Shown here piece by piece: positions 35,684 to 44,802 of a stretch of DNA of 64,000 bases (position 1 is its first letter; each line of letters begins with the position of its first letter). Source of the DNA: Polaromonas sp. (GTDB lineage: Bacteria; Pseudomonadota; Gammaproteobacteria; Burkholderiales; Burkholderiaceae_C); NCBI RefSeq assembly GCF_010365105.1, contig NZ_JAAFGZ010000001.1, positions 124,001 through 188,000 on the forward strand, in the 5' to 3' direction. The position numbers were made by a program, and so were the translations under genes. Under the pieces are notes generated by a model that was not told the origin of the DNA, ran no database searches, and saw nothing but the letters and a program-made list of their open reading frames with translations.

Positions 35684-38001
35684 CACGCATGCCCGCCGAT
35701 GATTTCATCCAGCAGCCCGCCCGCTTCTTCCTCGATGGCCAGAATGTCGGCGCGAATTTCATCCAGCGTGCGCAGCGGCTGGGGCTTGTAGAAGTGGCGG
35801 GTGAAGCTGACTTCAAAGCCGATCTTGGTGGCGTCCGGCTTGACCCACGCGTCAGATGTGTAAGGCAGCACTTCGCGGCGGATGAAGGCTTCGATGCCGC
35901 CAGCTTCCAGCAATGGAACCTGTTCGGTGTCGCGCAGGTCGGCGTCGGGCTCGTATTCCACAATGACCAGTGCGGCGGGCTTGCCGTCCATTGGCACGCT
36001 GTACAGGCCGTGCAGGGGGTCGGCCTTGACTTTGCCGGGCTTGTGCACTTTGGCCCTGACCGGCGGCGCGGTTTCAACGCGCCAGCTCACGAATTTGAAG
36101 ATCAGCTTGAGGTCGGCGGCGGGGAGCTTGGTTTCTGTTTTCTTGAGCCAGGCGGCAACCTGCTCACGAAAGAGGTTGTGGTCTTCAAACAGTTGCTCGC
36201 CCAGCGCGGCGCGCATCTGGGTGGCGACGTCAAACAAGCGGCCGTCGCGCTCCCAGGTTTTGGGGTCGAGCAGCTTCTTTTTCTTCTTCTCGGGCAGGCC
36301 TTTTTTGGGGCTGGCGTCTTCCTCGTCGTCCAATCCTTCTTCTTCTGCTTCGTCGCCGTCCCAGTCAGCCAGACGGTTTTCTACAGCGGCGGCGATGCTG
36401 GCGAAGTCGGAAAAGAGGGCGTTGCCAAACTCTTCATGCAGCATGCCGCGCAGGTCTTCATCGCCAGAGGCAAAGCGCAGCGCTTCCAGGGCTTTCAGGG
36501 ACAGCTGGCTGTGCAGGCGCAGCGGGCGCTCGACAGTGACTTTCCAGTAACCAAACGCGGCGTTGGGGAAGATTTTGGACTCGGGCGCTTCCTTGAAATC
36601 CAGGAAGGTCTGGGTGATGCGGGCGACGTCGTCGGCGCTGAGTTCGCAGTTTTTCTTGCCGAGGTTTTTGCGCAGGGGCTTGAACCACTGGGTGGCGTCG
36701 ATGAGCTGCACCTGGCCATGGCGGTGCGCAGGCTTGCGGTTGGACAGCACCCAGATGTAGGTGGCAATGCCGGTGTTGTAGAACAGGTTGAGCGGCAGGG
36801 CGACGATGGCTTCGAGCCAGTCGTTTTCGATGATCCAGCGGCGAATGTTGCTTTCGCCTTGGCCCGCGTCGCCGGTAAAGAGCGAACTGCCGTTGTGAAC
36901 CTCGGCAATGCGGCTGCCCAGCGCCGACTTATGGTTCATCTTGGTCGCCATGTTGACCAGAAAGAGCATTTGACCATCGCTGGAGCGGGTGACGAGTGAC
37001 AGCTCTTCGCCCTGGTGCATCACCTTGAAGCGGGGGTCGCGCATGCCGTCCTTGCCGCCCATGGCTTCGAGGTCTTTCTTCCAGCTTTTTCCATACGGTG
37101 GATTGGCGAGCATGAAATCGAACTCGTGGGCCGGAAACGCATCGTTGGACAGGGTGGACCACTGGGCGCCGCCCACGATGTGCTCGGCGTTCTCGCCTTC
37201 GCCCTTGAGCAGCATGTCGGCCTTGCAGATCGCGTAGGTCTCGGGGTTGATCTCCTGGCCGTAGAGCTGGCTGTTGATCTGAATGCCGCGTCGATGGGCG
37301 ATGCCTTCCAGCGTTTCTTCGGCCACAGTCAGCATGCCGCCCGTGCCGCAGGCGTCATCAAACAGCAGGTAGGTGCCCGATTTGAGTTCGGACTCGATGG
37401 GGGAAAACACCAGGTTGGCCATCAGCCGCACCGCATCGCGCGGGGTCCAGTGCTCGCCCGCCTCCTCGTTGTTTTCTTCGTTGAACTTGCGCACCAGCTC
37501 CTCGAACACCGTGCCCATGGCGTGGTTGTCGATGCCGGCGGGCGACAGGTCGATGTCGGGGTCAAGGAACTTGTTGATCAGTGTGCCCAGGGCGTCCGCC
37601 TTGGACAGGGTGGGCAGCTGGTTACGGAACTTGAAGTTTTCCAGAATGTCCAGCACGTTGGGGGAAAAGCCGTTGAGGTAGTCCTCGAAATCGGCGAGCA
37701 ACTGCTGGTGGCTGCCGCGCGACTTGAGGTCACGCAGGGTAAAGCGCGAGGTGTTGTAAAACGCCTGCCCGGAGGCTTCGCAAAGTGCCGCCCGCTGCTC
37801 GGTAATGCGCGCGTCGTCGAGCATCTTTTTGGTGTCGAGCACTGCCTGCTTGGTGGGTTCCAGCACCGAATCCATGCGCCGGATGACGCACATCGGCAGG
37901 ATCACATCCGGGTATTTGCCGCGCCTGAACAGGTCGCGCAGCACATCGTCGGCAATGCCCCAGATGAATGAGACGATTTTGTTGCTTGTTGTTGGGTCCA
38001 C
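35683..38001 (-). CDS. hsdM: Type I restriction enzyme, methylase subunit
   Basis: N6-adenine methyltransferase subunit. 772 residues, longer than classical HsdM (about 530). The N-terminal HsdM helical domain is MDPTTSNKIVSFIWGIADDV onward. The SAM motif is DDACGTGGML (motif I) and the catalytic motif NPPYG (motif IV), within DFMLANPPYGKSWKKDLE. A Lys/Glu/Asp-rich linker (EEEGLDDEEDASPKKGLPEK) separates the methylase from a C-terminal region of about 200 residues that may contact partners. It is the first gene of the hsdM-DUF1016-hsdS-hsdR run; its promoter lies in 38002-38110. Confidence 0.95.
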   Translation of the reverse strand: MDPTTSNKIVSFIWGIADDVLRDLFRRGKYPDVILPMCVIRRMDSVLEPTKQAVLDTKKMLDDARITEQRAALCEASGQAFYNTSRFTLRDLKSRGSHQQLLADFEDYLNGFSPNVLDILENFKFRNQLPTLSKADALGTLINKFLDPDIDLSPAGIDNHAMGTVFEELVRKFNEENNEEAGEHWTPRDAVRLMANLVFSPIESELKSGTYLLFDDACGTGGMLTVAEETLEGIAHRRGIQINSQLYGQEINPETYAICKADMLLKGEGENAEHIVGGAQWSTLSNDAFPAHEFDFMLANPPYGKSWKKDLEAMGGKDGMRDPRFKVMHQGEELSLVTRSSDGQMLFLVNMATKMNHKSALGSRIAEVHNGSSLFTGDAGQGESNIRRWIIENDWLEAIVALPLNLFYNTGIATYIWVLSNRKPAHRHGQVQLIDATQWFKPLRKNLGKKNCELSADDVARITQTFLDFKEAPESKIFPNAAFGYWKVTVERPLRLHSQLSLKALEALRFASGDEDLRGMLHEEFGNALFSDFASIAAAVENRLADWDGDEAEEEGLDDEEDASPKKGLPEKKKKKLLDPKTWERDGRLFDVATQMRAALGEQLFEDHNLFREQVAAWLKKTETKLPAADLKLIFKFVSWRVETAPPVRAKVHKPGKVKADPLHGLYSVPMDGKPAALVIVEYEPDADLRDTEQVPLLEAGGIEAFIRREVLPYTSDAWVKPDATKIGFEVSFTRHFYKPQPLRTLDEIRADILAIEEEAGGLLDEIIGGHA

Positions 38002-38667
38002 TGTCTTCTTTGCTCGTGTGATTCGTGATGGCTTGCGGCTGGCTGCCGCTGTGATGATGCATGTGCCTGTGGGCGGGCTATTAGGCCCAGCACTGGATGG
38101 GTGAGACTTTACTGCATGGGTGCGCTTGCAAGACTGGATTCCAAGGCTCAGCTGGAACTGCCTGAACGGGGCGGGGCAGGGGGTACAGCACCAAGAGGTT
38201 TTCTGGTGGCGGAGGACTGGAAAGGTTTCGGGGAAGGGGCGTAGATTGGAGACTCCCTGTTGGGCTTACCGTCGTTACCAGAACCTCCTGGGGGCTGCCC
38301 GATCCCGGTTTTATCTTGTTATTGCGGCGGTACTTTTTGACAGGGGCAATTGCACTGGCGAGCCGTGAATTTGCCATGCGCCGTTCGTACCTGTTTGCAC
38401 GACCTGATTTGTCAATTTTCACAAGCAGCAGCGGATTTGCCGGGCATGTGTTCGAGCAGATCTTCAATCCCACAGTTGAAAAATGTGCATGCCCATTCAC
38501 CACATCCGTGCCGAGTTGCAGCCCTTTTTCGTCCCGATTTTTGACATCGTGGTGCGATGAATATTTTTGCCGCAGCTATTTTGCCAAGCGAAGTTCACTG
38601 GGAAGCAGGAAACGAGGTTCTCCTGTCGTTAGAATTTTCCGGCTGAAACACATATCTGGAAATCGAA
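38002..38667. other. Intergenic region between hsdM and the GNAT gene
   Basis: About 670 bases. It must hold the hsdM promoter (minus strand) and the GNAT promoter. An open frame on the minus strand (38081-38503) is Pro/Ser-rich with no motif or ribosome site and was not accepted. No repeat of the tRNA 3' end was found. Confidence 0.55.
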
Positions 38668-39102
38668 TTGCACAATATTAGGCCAATGACACCACATGAT
38701 TACCATTTGGTCATTGACCTCATGAAGCAAACACTGGGAGTGACTTTGCGTGATGCTGATTCATTTGACGGCACTGAAAGTTACTTACTTCGTAATCCAA
38801 ATCTGAGTTTCATTGCCCTTGTCAACGATATTGCAGTTGGTTGTGTCATGTGTGGACATGACGGTCGACGGGGCTATTTGCAGCACTTGTTAGTGCTGCC
38901 TGACCATCGGCGCAAGGGTATCGCAAACCAGTTGGTTCAAAGTTGTCTGTTGGCACTCGAGAAAATAGGGATATTGAAAACTCATATTGATGTCCTGACA
39001 ACAAATCAAGCTGCTCATGCTTACTGGCAAAGTCAAGCATGGCAACTGCGTACTGACATTTACCGAATGTCCTTTGTGAGCAAAGGTAGTGAAAACGTTT
39101 GA
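38668..39102 (+). CDS. GNAT-family N-acetyltransferase
   Basis: 144 residues. The acetyl-CoA binding segment is LVLPDHRRKGIANQLVQSCL (Q/R-x-x-G-x-A type), preceded by the strand YLQHLLVL and followed by HIDVLTTNQAAHAYWQSQAW. The substrate is unknown. Start is a TTG at 38668 giving MHNIRPMTPHDYHLV, or the ATG at 38686. Base composition is AT-rich, unlike core genes, so it belongs to the accessory segment. Relatives acetylate small amines or peptide ends. Confidence 0.85.
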   Translation: MHNIRPMTPHDYHLVIDLMKQTLGVTLRDADSFDGTESYLLRNPNLSFIALVNDIAVGCVMCGHDGRRGYLQHLLVLPDHRRKGIANQLVQSCLLALEKIGILKTHIDVLTTNQAAHAYWQSQAWQLRTDIYRMSFVSKGSENV

Positions 39103-39525
39103 CAGTTCGCCAATTTCCAAAGTCAGCTTTCAGTTGAGATGCTTTGAAAGCCCCCCTAAGCCGCTGTTGTCTAGGTCCAGTTCCTGCATCTTCCGGGAAT
39201 GCTGGCTCCTGGCTTTTCACCTAGCCGCTCGGCCTGCAGCACCGCGCGTGGCTTCCGGTTCTGGCGCGGGTTGGTCAACCAATTCAATCGTTTCAAACTT
39301 CTATCCCGCCCAGCCCATCGACTCGTACCCAGAGACATTCAGCCGTAGGGCAAGGGTCAATGGAGTGTGTCGCCCTCCCGAAAAGAGCATCTGTAAATGT
39401 TGAAATGCAGACTGCGCGCCAATCTCAAAGGGCCTTGGTCAAACAATTTGATCAGTCATAGCCCGCCAAAAACTGATGAAGGCGTAGGTTTTCATTGCAA
39501 TAACGGACTATCGCCGGTCAACTAA
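39103..39525. other. Intergenic region with nothing recognised
   Basis: About 420 bases between the GNAT gene and the phnN stop. A short plus-strand frame (39089-39403) has no supporting motif. This is probably the right edge of the accessory region; no terminator hairpin with a U-run was noticed. Confidence 0.5.
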
Positions 39526-40119
39526 TCAATTCAGCGCTGGTGCGCGCAGCCACGCCGTTGACGGCCATTTTTCCAGGCGGTTGAGCGATTGCATAAGCTT
39601 CATCCCAGCTGCATCAAGGCTGGCGTCGTTATGGATCTCCAGCAACCGGCAATCCGGAGGTGTCTGAAAGGCAATGGCCCGCTGCACCCGGGCCTCAACC
39701 ATTGCCAGGGTTTCTCGTTGTCGTGCCAGTATCCGCGTGCGAAGCACGTCGGCTTGCGCCGTAATGTGCAGGACGGTCATGCCCGGAAAGCGGAGAAGGG
39801 CGTGCGGTAAATGGGCACGTGAGCCGTTGACCATCACCCATTGATCTCGCCGAAGGCCATCCAACTCGGTATGCCGTACGCCGTACTGCAAGCCATTGGC
39901 AGCCCAGTGCAATGAAAAAGCGCCTTGGTTTCGAAGTTGCACAAAAGTGCCTGCGTCCATGCTTTCATGCAGTTCACCGCTTGACTGCACGGGCCGGTCA
40001 ATCGTGCGGCGGGCAAAGTGGATGGGGGCTTGTGGGTGAAGTCTGGATTTCAGCCAGGCCAGCAGGCTGTCTTTTCCTGCACCTGAAGGGCCCATGGTGT
40101 AGATCAGCTGGTGACTCAT
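39526..40119 (-). CDS. phnN: Ribose 1,5-bisphosphate phosphokinase
   Basis: Phosphorylates ribose 1,5-bisphosphate to PRPP, the last step that recycles the ribose from C-P lyase. 197 residues. The P-loop GPSGAGKDS (residues 10-18) and ITAQADVLRTRILARQRET fit the guanylate-kinase-like PhnN family. ATG 40119 overlaps the stop of the DUF1045 gene (ATGA); a longer frame to 40335 is only a shadow of that gene. Third gene of a minus-strand run phnF-DUF1045-phnN, divergent from phnG. Confidence 0.93.
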   Translation of the reverse strand: MSHQLIYTMGPSGAGKDSLLAWLKSRLHPQAPIHFARRTIDRPVQSSGELHESMDAGTFVQLRNQGAFSLHWAANGLQYGVRHTELDGLRRDQWVMVNGSRAHLPHALLRFPGMTVLHITAQADVLRTRILARQRETLAMVEARVQRAIAFQTPPDCRLLEIHNDASLDAAGMKLMQSLNRLEKWPSTAWLRAPALN

Positions 40120-40826
40120 GCCCTCAGCCTCACATGTTCTACCAGCACCATGTCCGCGCCCGCCGTGGGTTCTGCAAACAATGCCAGTGAGTCGAACCGG
40201 CAGCGGGGTAGGGCACCAAACCATGCCTGCGCTCCATCTTGCAAGGCCTGAACCTGCTGCGCTTTCACGCCTTGCAACGAGCCTGTGAGCGAACAGTGAA
40301 AGCGAAAGTATTCCATCACATAGGGGTAGCCCCAACGCACCAGCAGCGCATCTTGCCCTGACGATAAATTGGACTTGCGGCGGCGTTGCAACTCGGCCGG
40401 CGAGAGTGGTGCGGCCAGGGGGTGAAGCCCTGTCACACAGGCCTGGGCCACGGCGTGCAGGGCATCGCAGTTACCCTGCGGAACCAGGGCAAGAAAATCA
40501 TCCAGACAGCTCGCGTGCAGTGGCGGCAAGTCAAATGCAACCATCTCCTGAGCAAGGCTTTGCAAGGCTTGCCGCAGGGTTTGGACATTGACTCCATTTC
40601 TCAGCGTGAATGGGGCTTTGAGCGTGGCATGCCAGCCATACCGGCGGGGAGCGGCTGTCAGCGCCAACAATTGTGCGTCAGACACGCCTGCAATGACAGG
40701 TTGTGGCACAAGTGCCTGGTTCGCGGCGCAGCGGCCCAGCCAGGCGCTTCCGGCCTGCCACCAGAGGGTATCCGGTAGTGGCGCGAAGTAAATGGCGTAG
40801 CGGTAGGCGGGCGTGTCAGTCATCAT
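40116..40826 (-). CDS. DUF1045 phosphonate-metabolism protein, 2H phosphoesterase type
   Basis: 236 residues. Two H-x-(T/S)-L motifs, WHATLKAPF (near residue 65) and FHCSLTGSL (near residue 175), are the hallmark of the 2H phosphoesterase superfamily, whose members act on cyclic phosphates or 2',5' linkages. DUF1045 proteins are found in C-P lyase loci. There is no phnP in this locus, so this protein could open the 5-phosphoribosyl-1,2-cyclic phosphate made by PhnJ; that role is inference. It overlaps phnF by 11 bases and phnN by four. Confidence 0.88.
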   Translation of the reverse strand: MMTDTPAYRYAIYFAPLPDTLWWQAGSAWLGRCAANQALVPQPVIAGVSDAQLLALTAAPRRYGWHATLKAPFTLRNGVNVQTLRQALQSLAQEMVAFDLPPLHASCLDDFLALVPQGNCDALHAVAQACVTGLHPLAAPLSPAELQRRRKSNLSSGQDALLVRWGYPYVMEYFRFHCSLTGSLQGVKAQQVQALQDGAQAWFGALPRCRFDSLALFAEPTAGADMVLVEHVRLRA

Positions 40827-41565
40827 GCGTCACCGTCAGCTTGACCCGGTCACCGGCGAACCAAGTGGTGGCAAATTCAATGGGCAGGCCGGCAGTGTCC
40901 ACGTTCACGCTTTTTACTTGAAGTATGGGTCGGCTTACGGGTTGGCGCAGGTGAGCGGCAATGCTCGCGTCTGGCATCTGCGCCGTGATCCGGCTTTCCT
41001 GACGCGTGTAGTCGGCGACGCCTAGAGCTGCAAATGCGGCGGTTATCGACCCTGTTTCACCCACGATCGCATCCAGCCCTGCAAACCGGGGTAGTGGGAA
41101 ATAACGCTCGCTTACATGCAGCGGCTGCCCTTGCGCTTCTCCTAACACCTGCAGGCACAAAAGTTTGCTGTGCAGTGCCACCTTGAGTGCTGACGCCTGC
41201 GCCTGCGAGGCGCCTTCCGTGCGGGAGGCAAGCACTTGCAGGCTTCCTCGCAAACCAGCCTGACTCAAGCTGTGGTGGTGCCGGGTACGTTTTGCCAGCA
41301 TCAGGTCCACCGCAAATTCTTCGACGTAAGTTCCGCTGCCCTGCGCAACCCGCACCAGGCCTTGGCTGGCCAGGCTGGCCAGGGATTTTCGGATGGTGTG
41401 GCGGTTGACGCCAAACCGCTGCGCCAGCGCGTGCTCGGAGGGGAGGCGTTCGCCTGGCGGGTAAGTACCGCGGCTGATGGACTCGGCAATGTCTGAGGCG
41501 ATGCGCGCCCAAAAGCTCTCCCTGGGAACGTGCTCAAGGGGGGCAGAAGAAGTGAGTGTTGTCAT
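40816..41565 (-). CDS. phnF: PhnF, GntR/HutC-family transcriptional regulator
   Basis: 249 residues. The N-terminal winged helix reads ERLPSEHALAQRFGVNRHTI followed by RKSLASLASQGLVRVAQGSGTYV (typical of GntR), and the C-terminal half is a UTRA ligand-binding domain. It is divergent from phnG with 75 bases between, and GTCTATAC (41612-41619), a perfect HutC-type half pattern, lies in this gap; a second copy GTCTAGAC lies before phnC. The ligand is probably a phosphonate-derived or phosphorylated metabolite. PhnF homologues act as repressors of phn operons. Confidence 0.93.
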   Translation of the reverse strand: MTTLTSSAPLEHVPRESFWARIASDIAESISRGTYPPGERLPSEHALAQRFGVNRHTIRKSLASLASQGLVRVAQGSGTYVEEFAVDLMLAKRTRHHHSLSQAGLRGSLQVLASRTEGASQAQASALKVALHSKLLCLQVLGEAQGQPLHVSERYFPLPRFAGLDAIVGETGSITAAFAALGVADYTRQESRITAQMPDASIAAHLRQPVSRPILQVKSVNVDTAGLPIEFATTWFAGDRVKLTVTHDD

Positions 41566-41610
41566 AAAACCTACATACCTGTTCGATAAGCTCAGCGCAG
41601 ATTATTAATT

Positions 41611-41620
41611 TGTCTATACA
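41611..41620. promoter_or_regulatory. Candidate PhnF operator before phnG
   Basis: TGTCTATACA. The core GTCTATAC fits GTMTAKAC, the consensus described for HutC-subfamily regulators. It overlaps a possible -10 (TATACA) of phnG, suiting repression. Confidence 0.7.
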
Positions 41621-41640
41621 ACTTTCAGGGTAACACTGCA

Positions 41641-42153
41641 ATGTTTCATGCATTTGACAATCTGGCGCCAAACAAGGCTTTGGGCCGCGCCGACTGGATG
41701 GCGTTGTTGTCTCGCGCGCCGCCTGACTTACTGGAGTGCGCTCTAGCGAATCATCTGATAGCCGCCCCCCAGTGGCTCAGGGCACCGGAAACAGGATTGA
41801 TGATGGTTCAAGGCCGTGCGGGTGCTACAGGGGAACGGTTCAATCTGGGGGAGGTCACTGTGACACGCTGTGCCCTGCGAATGTCCGGTGCCAAACTCGA
41901 TGCTGCCCTGGTGGGCGTGGCGTATGTGCTGGGGCGCTCGCACCGCCGGGCGCGGCTGGCCGCTGTGGCCGATGCCCTGTTGCAAGACGGGGCGCAGCAT
42001 GCGCTGCTGGAAACCACCTTGCTCAGCCCAATACGCAAGCATCTTGCACTGCAGAGTAAACAGCGACATGCACGTGCCCAAACGACCAAGGTTGAATTTT
42101 TCACTGTGGCCCGTGAAGCTGGCGACGCAGGCGATGACGAGGAAAACCAATGA
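41641..42153 (+). CDS. phnG: C-P lyase core subunit PhnG
   Basis: Part of the PhnGHIJ core that converts ribose 1-(alkyl)phosphonate triphosphate intermediates on the way to C-P bond cleavage. 170 residues (E. coli PhnG about 150). Conserved PhnG features: APQWLRAPETGLMMVQGRAG, FNLGEVTVTRCALRM and YVLGRSHRRARLAAVADALLQD. The C-terminus is extended by a Lys/Arg and acidic tail. First gene of the plus-strand run; overlaps phnH by four bases (ATGA). Confidence 0.93.
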   Translation: MFHAFDNLAPNKALGRADWMALLSRAPPDLLECALANHLIAAPQWLRAPETGLMMVQGRAGATGERFNLGEVTVTRCALRMSGAKLDAALVGVAYVLGRSHRRARLAAVADALLQDGAQHALLETTLLSPIRKHLALQSKQRHARAQTTKVEFFTVAREAGDAGDDEENQ

Positions 42154-42776
42154 CCCCCCATGACTTGTCTGCCCTCGGCGCGGGTTTTTCCAATGAAGCG
42201 CTGGGCAGCCAGGCCGTGTTTCGCACGGCGCTGCAGTCCATGTCTCATCCGGGTCGCTGCATTAATTTGGACCACGACGCACAGGTACCCAAGAGCGGTC
42301 ACCCCGCATCAGCGGCGCTGCTGCTGGCACTGCTAGATGCCGATTGCACGCTGTGGCTGTCTCCCAAACTTGCGCATTCCGATGCGGCGGTATGGCTGCA
42401 CTTTCACACCGGCTGCCGTCTGGTGGACGATTTCACGCAAGCCCAGTTTGCCTGGGTGGCTGCTGGCGATACCAGCCCGGCGCTGGACACTTTTGCGCAA
42501 GGCACCGATGCCTTCCCGGATCAATCGGCAACTTGTGTGCTCGATGTCTTAGCCCTCCAGTCCAGTGGCCATGACGCCGCAGACTGGACGCTCACGGGGC
42601 CCGGCATCAGCGGCAGCACCGTACTCAAAGCCGAAGGCCTGGCACCTGATTTCTTGACCCAATGGGCCGCAAACCATGCGCGCTTTCCTCGCGGCGTGGA
42701 TGTCTTTTTGACCACCCGCCAGCAAGTGGCAAGCCTGCCGCGCACCACCCACATCGAACTTGCAAGGGGAAACTGA
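42150..42776 (+). CDS. phnH: C-P lyase core subunit PhnH
   Basis: Structural partner of PhnG, I and J. 208 residues. Family features include SNEALGSQAVFRTALQSMSH-like N-terminus, SAALLLALLDADCTLWL, HTGC and the C-terminal PRGVDVFLTTRQQVASLPRTT. It overlaps phnG by four bases and is separated from phnI by two. Assignment is strong because of order and blocks. Confidence 0.93.
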   Translation: MTPHDLSALGAGFSNEALGSQAVFRTALQSMSHPGRCINLDHDAQVPKSGHPASAALLLALLDADCTLWLSPKLAHSDAAVWLHFHTGCRLVDDFTQAQFAWVAAGDTSPALDTFAQGTDAFPDQSATCVLDVLALQSSGHDAADWTLTGPGISGSTVLKAEGLAPDFLTQWAANHARFPRGVDVFLTTRQQVASLPRTTHIELARGN

Positions 42777-42778
42777 GT

Positions 42779-43876
42779 ATGTATGTTGCCGTCAAGGGCG
42801 GTGAAACCGCCATTCTCAACAGCTATGCGCTACTGGCCGAACAGCGCCGCGGAGACAGCGCCTTGCCCGAACTGACCGTGGCGCAAATCCAGGCGCAACT
42901 CAAGCTGGCCGTGGACCGCGTGATGAACGAAGGCTCCGTGTTCGATCCCGAATTGGCCGCGCTCGCGATCAAGCAGGCGTCCGGCGATCTGGTCGAGGCC
43001 ATCTTTTTGCTGCGCGCCTACCGCGCCACTTTGCCGCGGCTGGGCACCACGTTGCCGTTGCATACCGAGCGCATGCAGTTGGACCGCCGGATTTCCGCCA
43101 CCTTCAAGGATCTGCCCGGCGGGCAGGTGCTTGGCCCCACCTATGACTACACCCAGCGCCTGCTGGACTTCACCCTGCTGGCGCAAGAGGGTGCACAAGC
43201 CCAACCTTCTATAGCGCCAGCGCGGGCAGTGCCGGAAGAACAAGCCAGTGCCGTGACGCCCCGCGTGGTGGATCTCCTGAACCACGAAAGACTGATCGAA
43301 CGCTGCCCGCTCCCGCCCGGCGATCCTGCGCCTGTGGACCTGACCCGTGAGCCGCTGCGTTTTCCGGCCGCACGGGCCACCCGCCTGCAAAACCTGGCGC
43401 GCGGAGACGAAGGCTTTTTGTTGGCCATGGCCTATTCCACCCAGCGGGGCTACTCCCACAGCCACCCTTTTGTCGGTGAGGTTCGTCTGGGCAGTGTGGC
43501 GCTGGAGGTTGTGCCCGAGGAACTGGGCTTTGCCATCTCGATTGGTGACATTGAAATTACCGAATGCGAAATGGTCAACCAATTCGCTGGCAGCAAGGCG
43601 GTGCCTCCGCAGTTCACCCGCGGTTATGGGCTGGCCTTTGGCCACAGCGAACGCAAAGCCATGGCCATGAGCCTGGTGGATCGGTCGCTGCGTGCCGCCG
43701 AACTGGGCGAGCCTATTGAGTCGCCCGCGCAGATGCAGGAGTTTGTGCTCTCGCATAGCGACAGCCTGGAGGCTTCTGGCTTTGTCCAGCATTTGAAGCT
43801 GCCTCACTACGTGGACTTCCAGGCTGAGCTGGACCTTATCCGAAAAATGCGCGTCGTTGCCGAGGTGAATCTATGA
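42779..43876 (+). CDS. phnI: C-P lyase core subunit PhnI
   Basis: Nucleosidase subunit; with PhnG, H and L it attaches the phosphonate to ribose of ATP, displacing adenine. 365 residues. The start MYVAVKGGETAILNSYALLAE is the family N-terminus, and RRISATFKDLPGGQVLGPTYDY and the C-terminal SHSDSLEASGFVQHLKLPHYVDF are typical. ATG 42779 is directly after phnH. Overlaps phnJ by four bases. Confidence 0.95.
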   Translation: MYVAVKGGETAILNSYALLAEQRRGDSALPELTVAQIQAQLKLAVDRVMNEGSVFDPELAALAIKQASGDLVEAIFLLRAYRATLPRLGTTLPLHTERMQLDRRISATFKDLPGGQVLGPTYDYTQRLLDFTLLAQEGAQAQPSIAPARAVPEEQASAVTPRVVDLLNHERLIERCPLPPGDPAPVDLTREPLRFPAARATRLQNLARGDEGFLLAMAYSTQRGYSHSHPFVGEVRLGSVALEVVPEELGFAISIGDIEITECEMVNQFAGSKAVPPQFTRGYGLAFGHSERKAMAMSLVDRSLRAAELGEPIESPAQMQEFVLSHSDSLEASGFVQHLKLPHYVDFQAELDLIRKMRVVAEVNL

Positions 43877-44802
43877 ACGTTCCTCTTGAAATTTCAAATG
43901 CACAGGCGTCTATTGCCGACCAAACCCAGCACGGCGCCCAGGATGTGCAGGCGGATTACAACTTTGCCTACCTCGATGAGCGCACCAAGCGCATGATCCG
44001 CCGCGCCATCCTCAAGGCTGTTGCCATTCCGGGTTACCAGGTGCCGTTTGGTTCACGGGAAATGCCCCTGCCTTATGGGTGGGGCACAGGTGGCATTCAG
44101 GTGACAGCCTCGGTCATCGGCCCTGATGATGTGCTCAAAATCATCGACCAGGGCTCGGACGACACTGTCAACGCCGTCAACATCCGGCGATTTTTTCAGC
44201 GCACCACGGGTGTGGAGACAACCACCCGCACGACAGATGCCACGCTGATCCAGACCCGCCACCGGATTCCTGAAATTGCGCTGACCGAAGGGCAGGTCAT
44301 TGTGTACCAGGTGCCGGTGCCCGAGCCCATGCAGCGTCTGGAGCCACGCGAGACTGAGACCCGCACCCTGCATGGCTTGGCTGAATACGGCCTGATGCAC
44401 GTGAAGCTGTATGAGGACATTGCCCGCTACGGCCACATTGCCACCACCTACGACTACCCGGTGCTGGTCAATGACCGCTACATCATGTCGCCTTCGCCCA
44501 TTCCGAAGTTTGACAACCCCAAGATGCACATGAACCCGGCACTGCAGCTGTTTGGCGCAGGCCGGGAAAAGCGCATCTATGCCGTGCCGCCGTACACCTC
44601 GGTTGAGAGCCTTGGGTTTGAAGACCATCCGTTTGAGGTGCAGCGCTGGGATGCTGCCTGCGCCCTGTGTGGCGCTGCCGACAGCTTTCTGGACGAGATC
44701 ATCACCGATGACAGCGGCACCCGCATGCATGTGTGTTCCGACTCGGACTACTGCCAGTCCCGGCAGGCTGCTGATGAGCAAGCGCAGGGAAAGCGATCAT
44801 GA
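43873..44802 (+). CDS. phnJ: C-P lyase PhnJ, radical SAM
   Basis: Cleaves the C-P bond of ribose 1-phosphonate 5-phosphate to 5-phosphoribosyl 1,2-cyclic phosphate plus alkane. 309 residues. The unusual radical-SAM cysteines are all there: CALC (C-x2-C), then x21, C, x5, C (WDAACALCGAADSF ... VCSDSDYC). The N-terminal DERTKRMIRRAILKAVAIPG and YGWGTGGIQVTASVIGPDDV blocks match the family. It overlaps the following GNAT gene by four bases. Confidence 0.97.
   Translation: MNVPLEISNAQASIADQTQHGAQDVQADYNFAYLDERTKRMIRRAILKAVAIPGYQVPFGSREMPLPYGWGTGGIQVTASVIGPDDVLKIIDQGSDDTVNAVNIRRFFQRTTGVETTTRTTDATLIQTRHRIPEIALTEGQVIVYQVPVPEPMQRLEPRETETRTLHGLAEYGLMHVKLYEDIARYGHIATTYDYPVLVNDRYIMSPSPIPKFDNPKMHMNPALQLFGAGREKRIYAVPPYTSVESLGFEDHPFEVQRWDAACALCGAADSFLDEIITDDSGTRMHVCSDSDYCQSRQAADEQAQGKRS

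Noticed and set aside
35689..37971. Long plus-strand open frames opposite hsdM
   Set aside because: They are shadows of hsdM, whose SAM and NPPY motifs are clear.
38081..38503. 140-codon frame upstream of hsdM
   Set aside because: Pro/Ser-rich translation, no ribosome site, and it overlaps the expected hsdM promoter.
24410..39525. Direct repeat of the tRNA-Arg 3' end as an attachment site
   Set aside because: I looked for the CAGCCGCACCA end through the accessory region and found no second copy.
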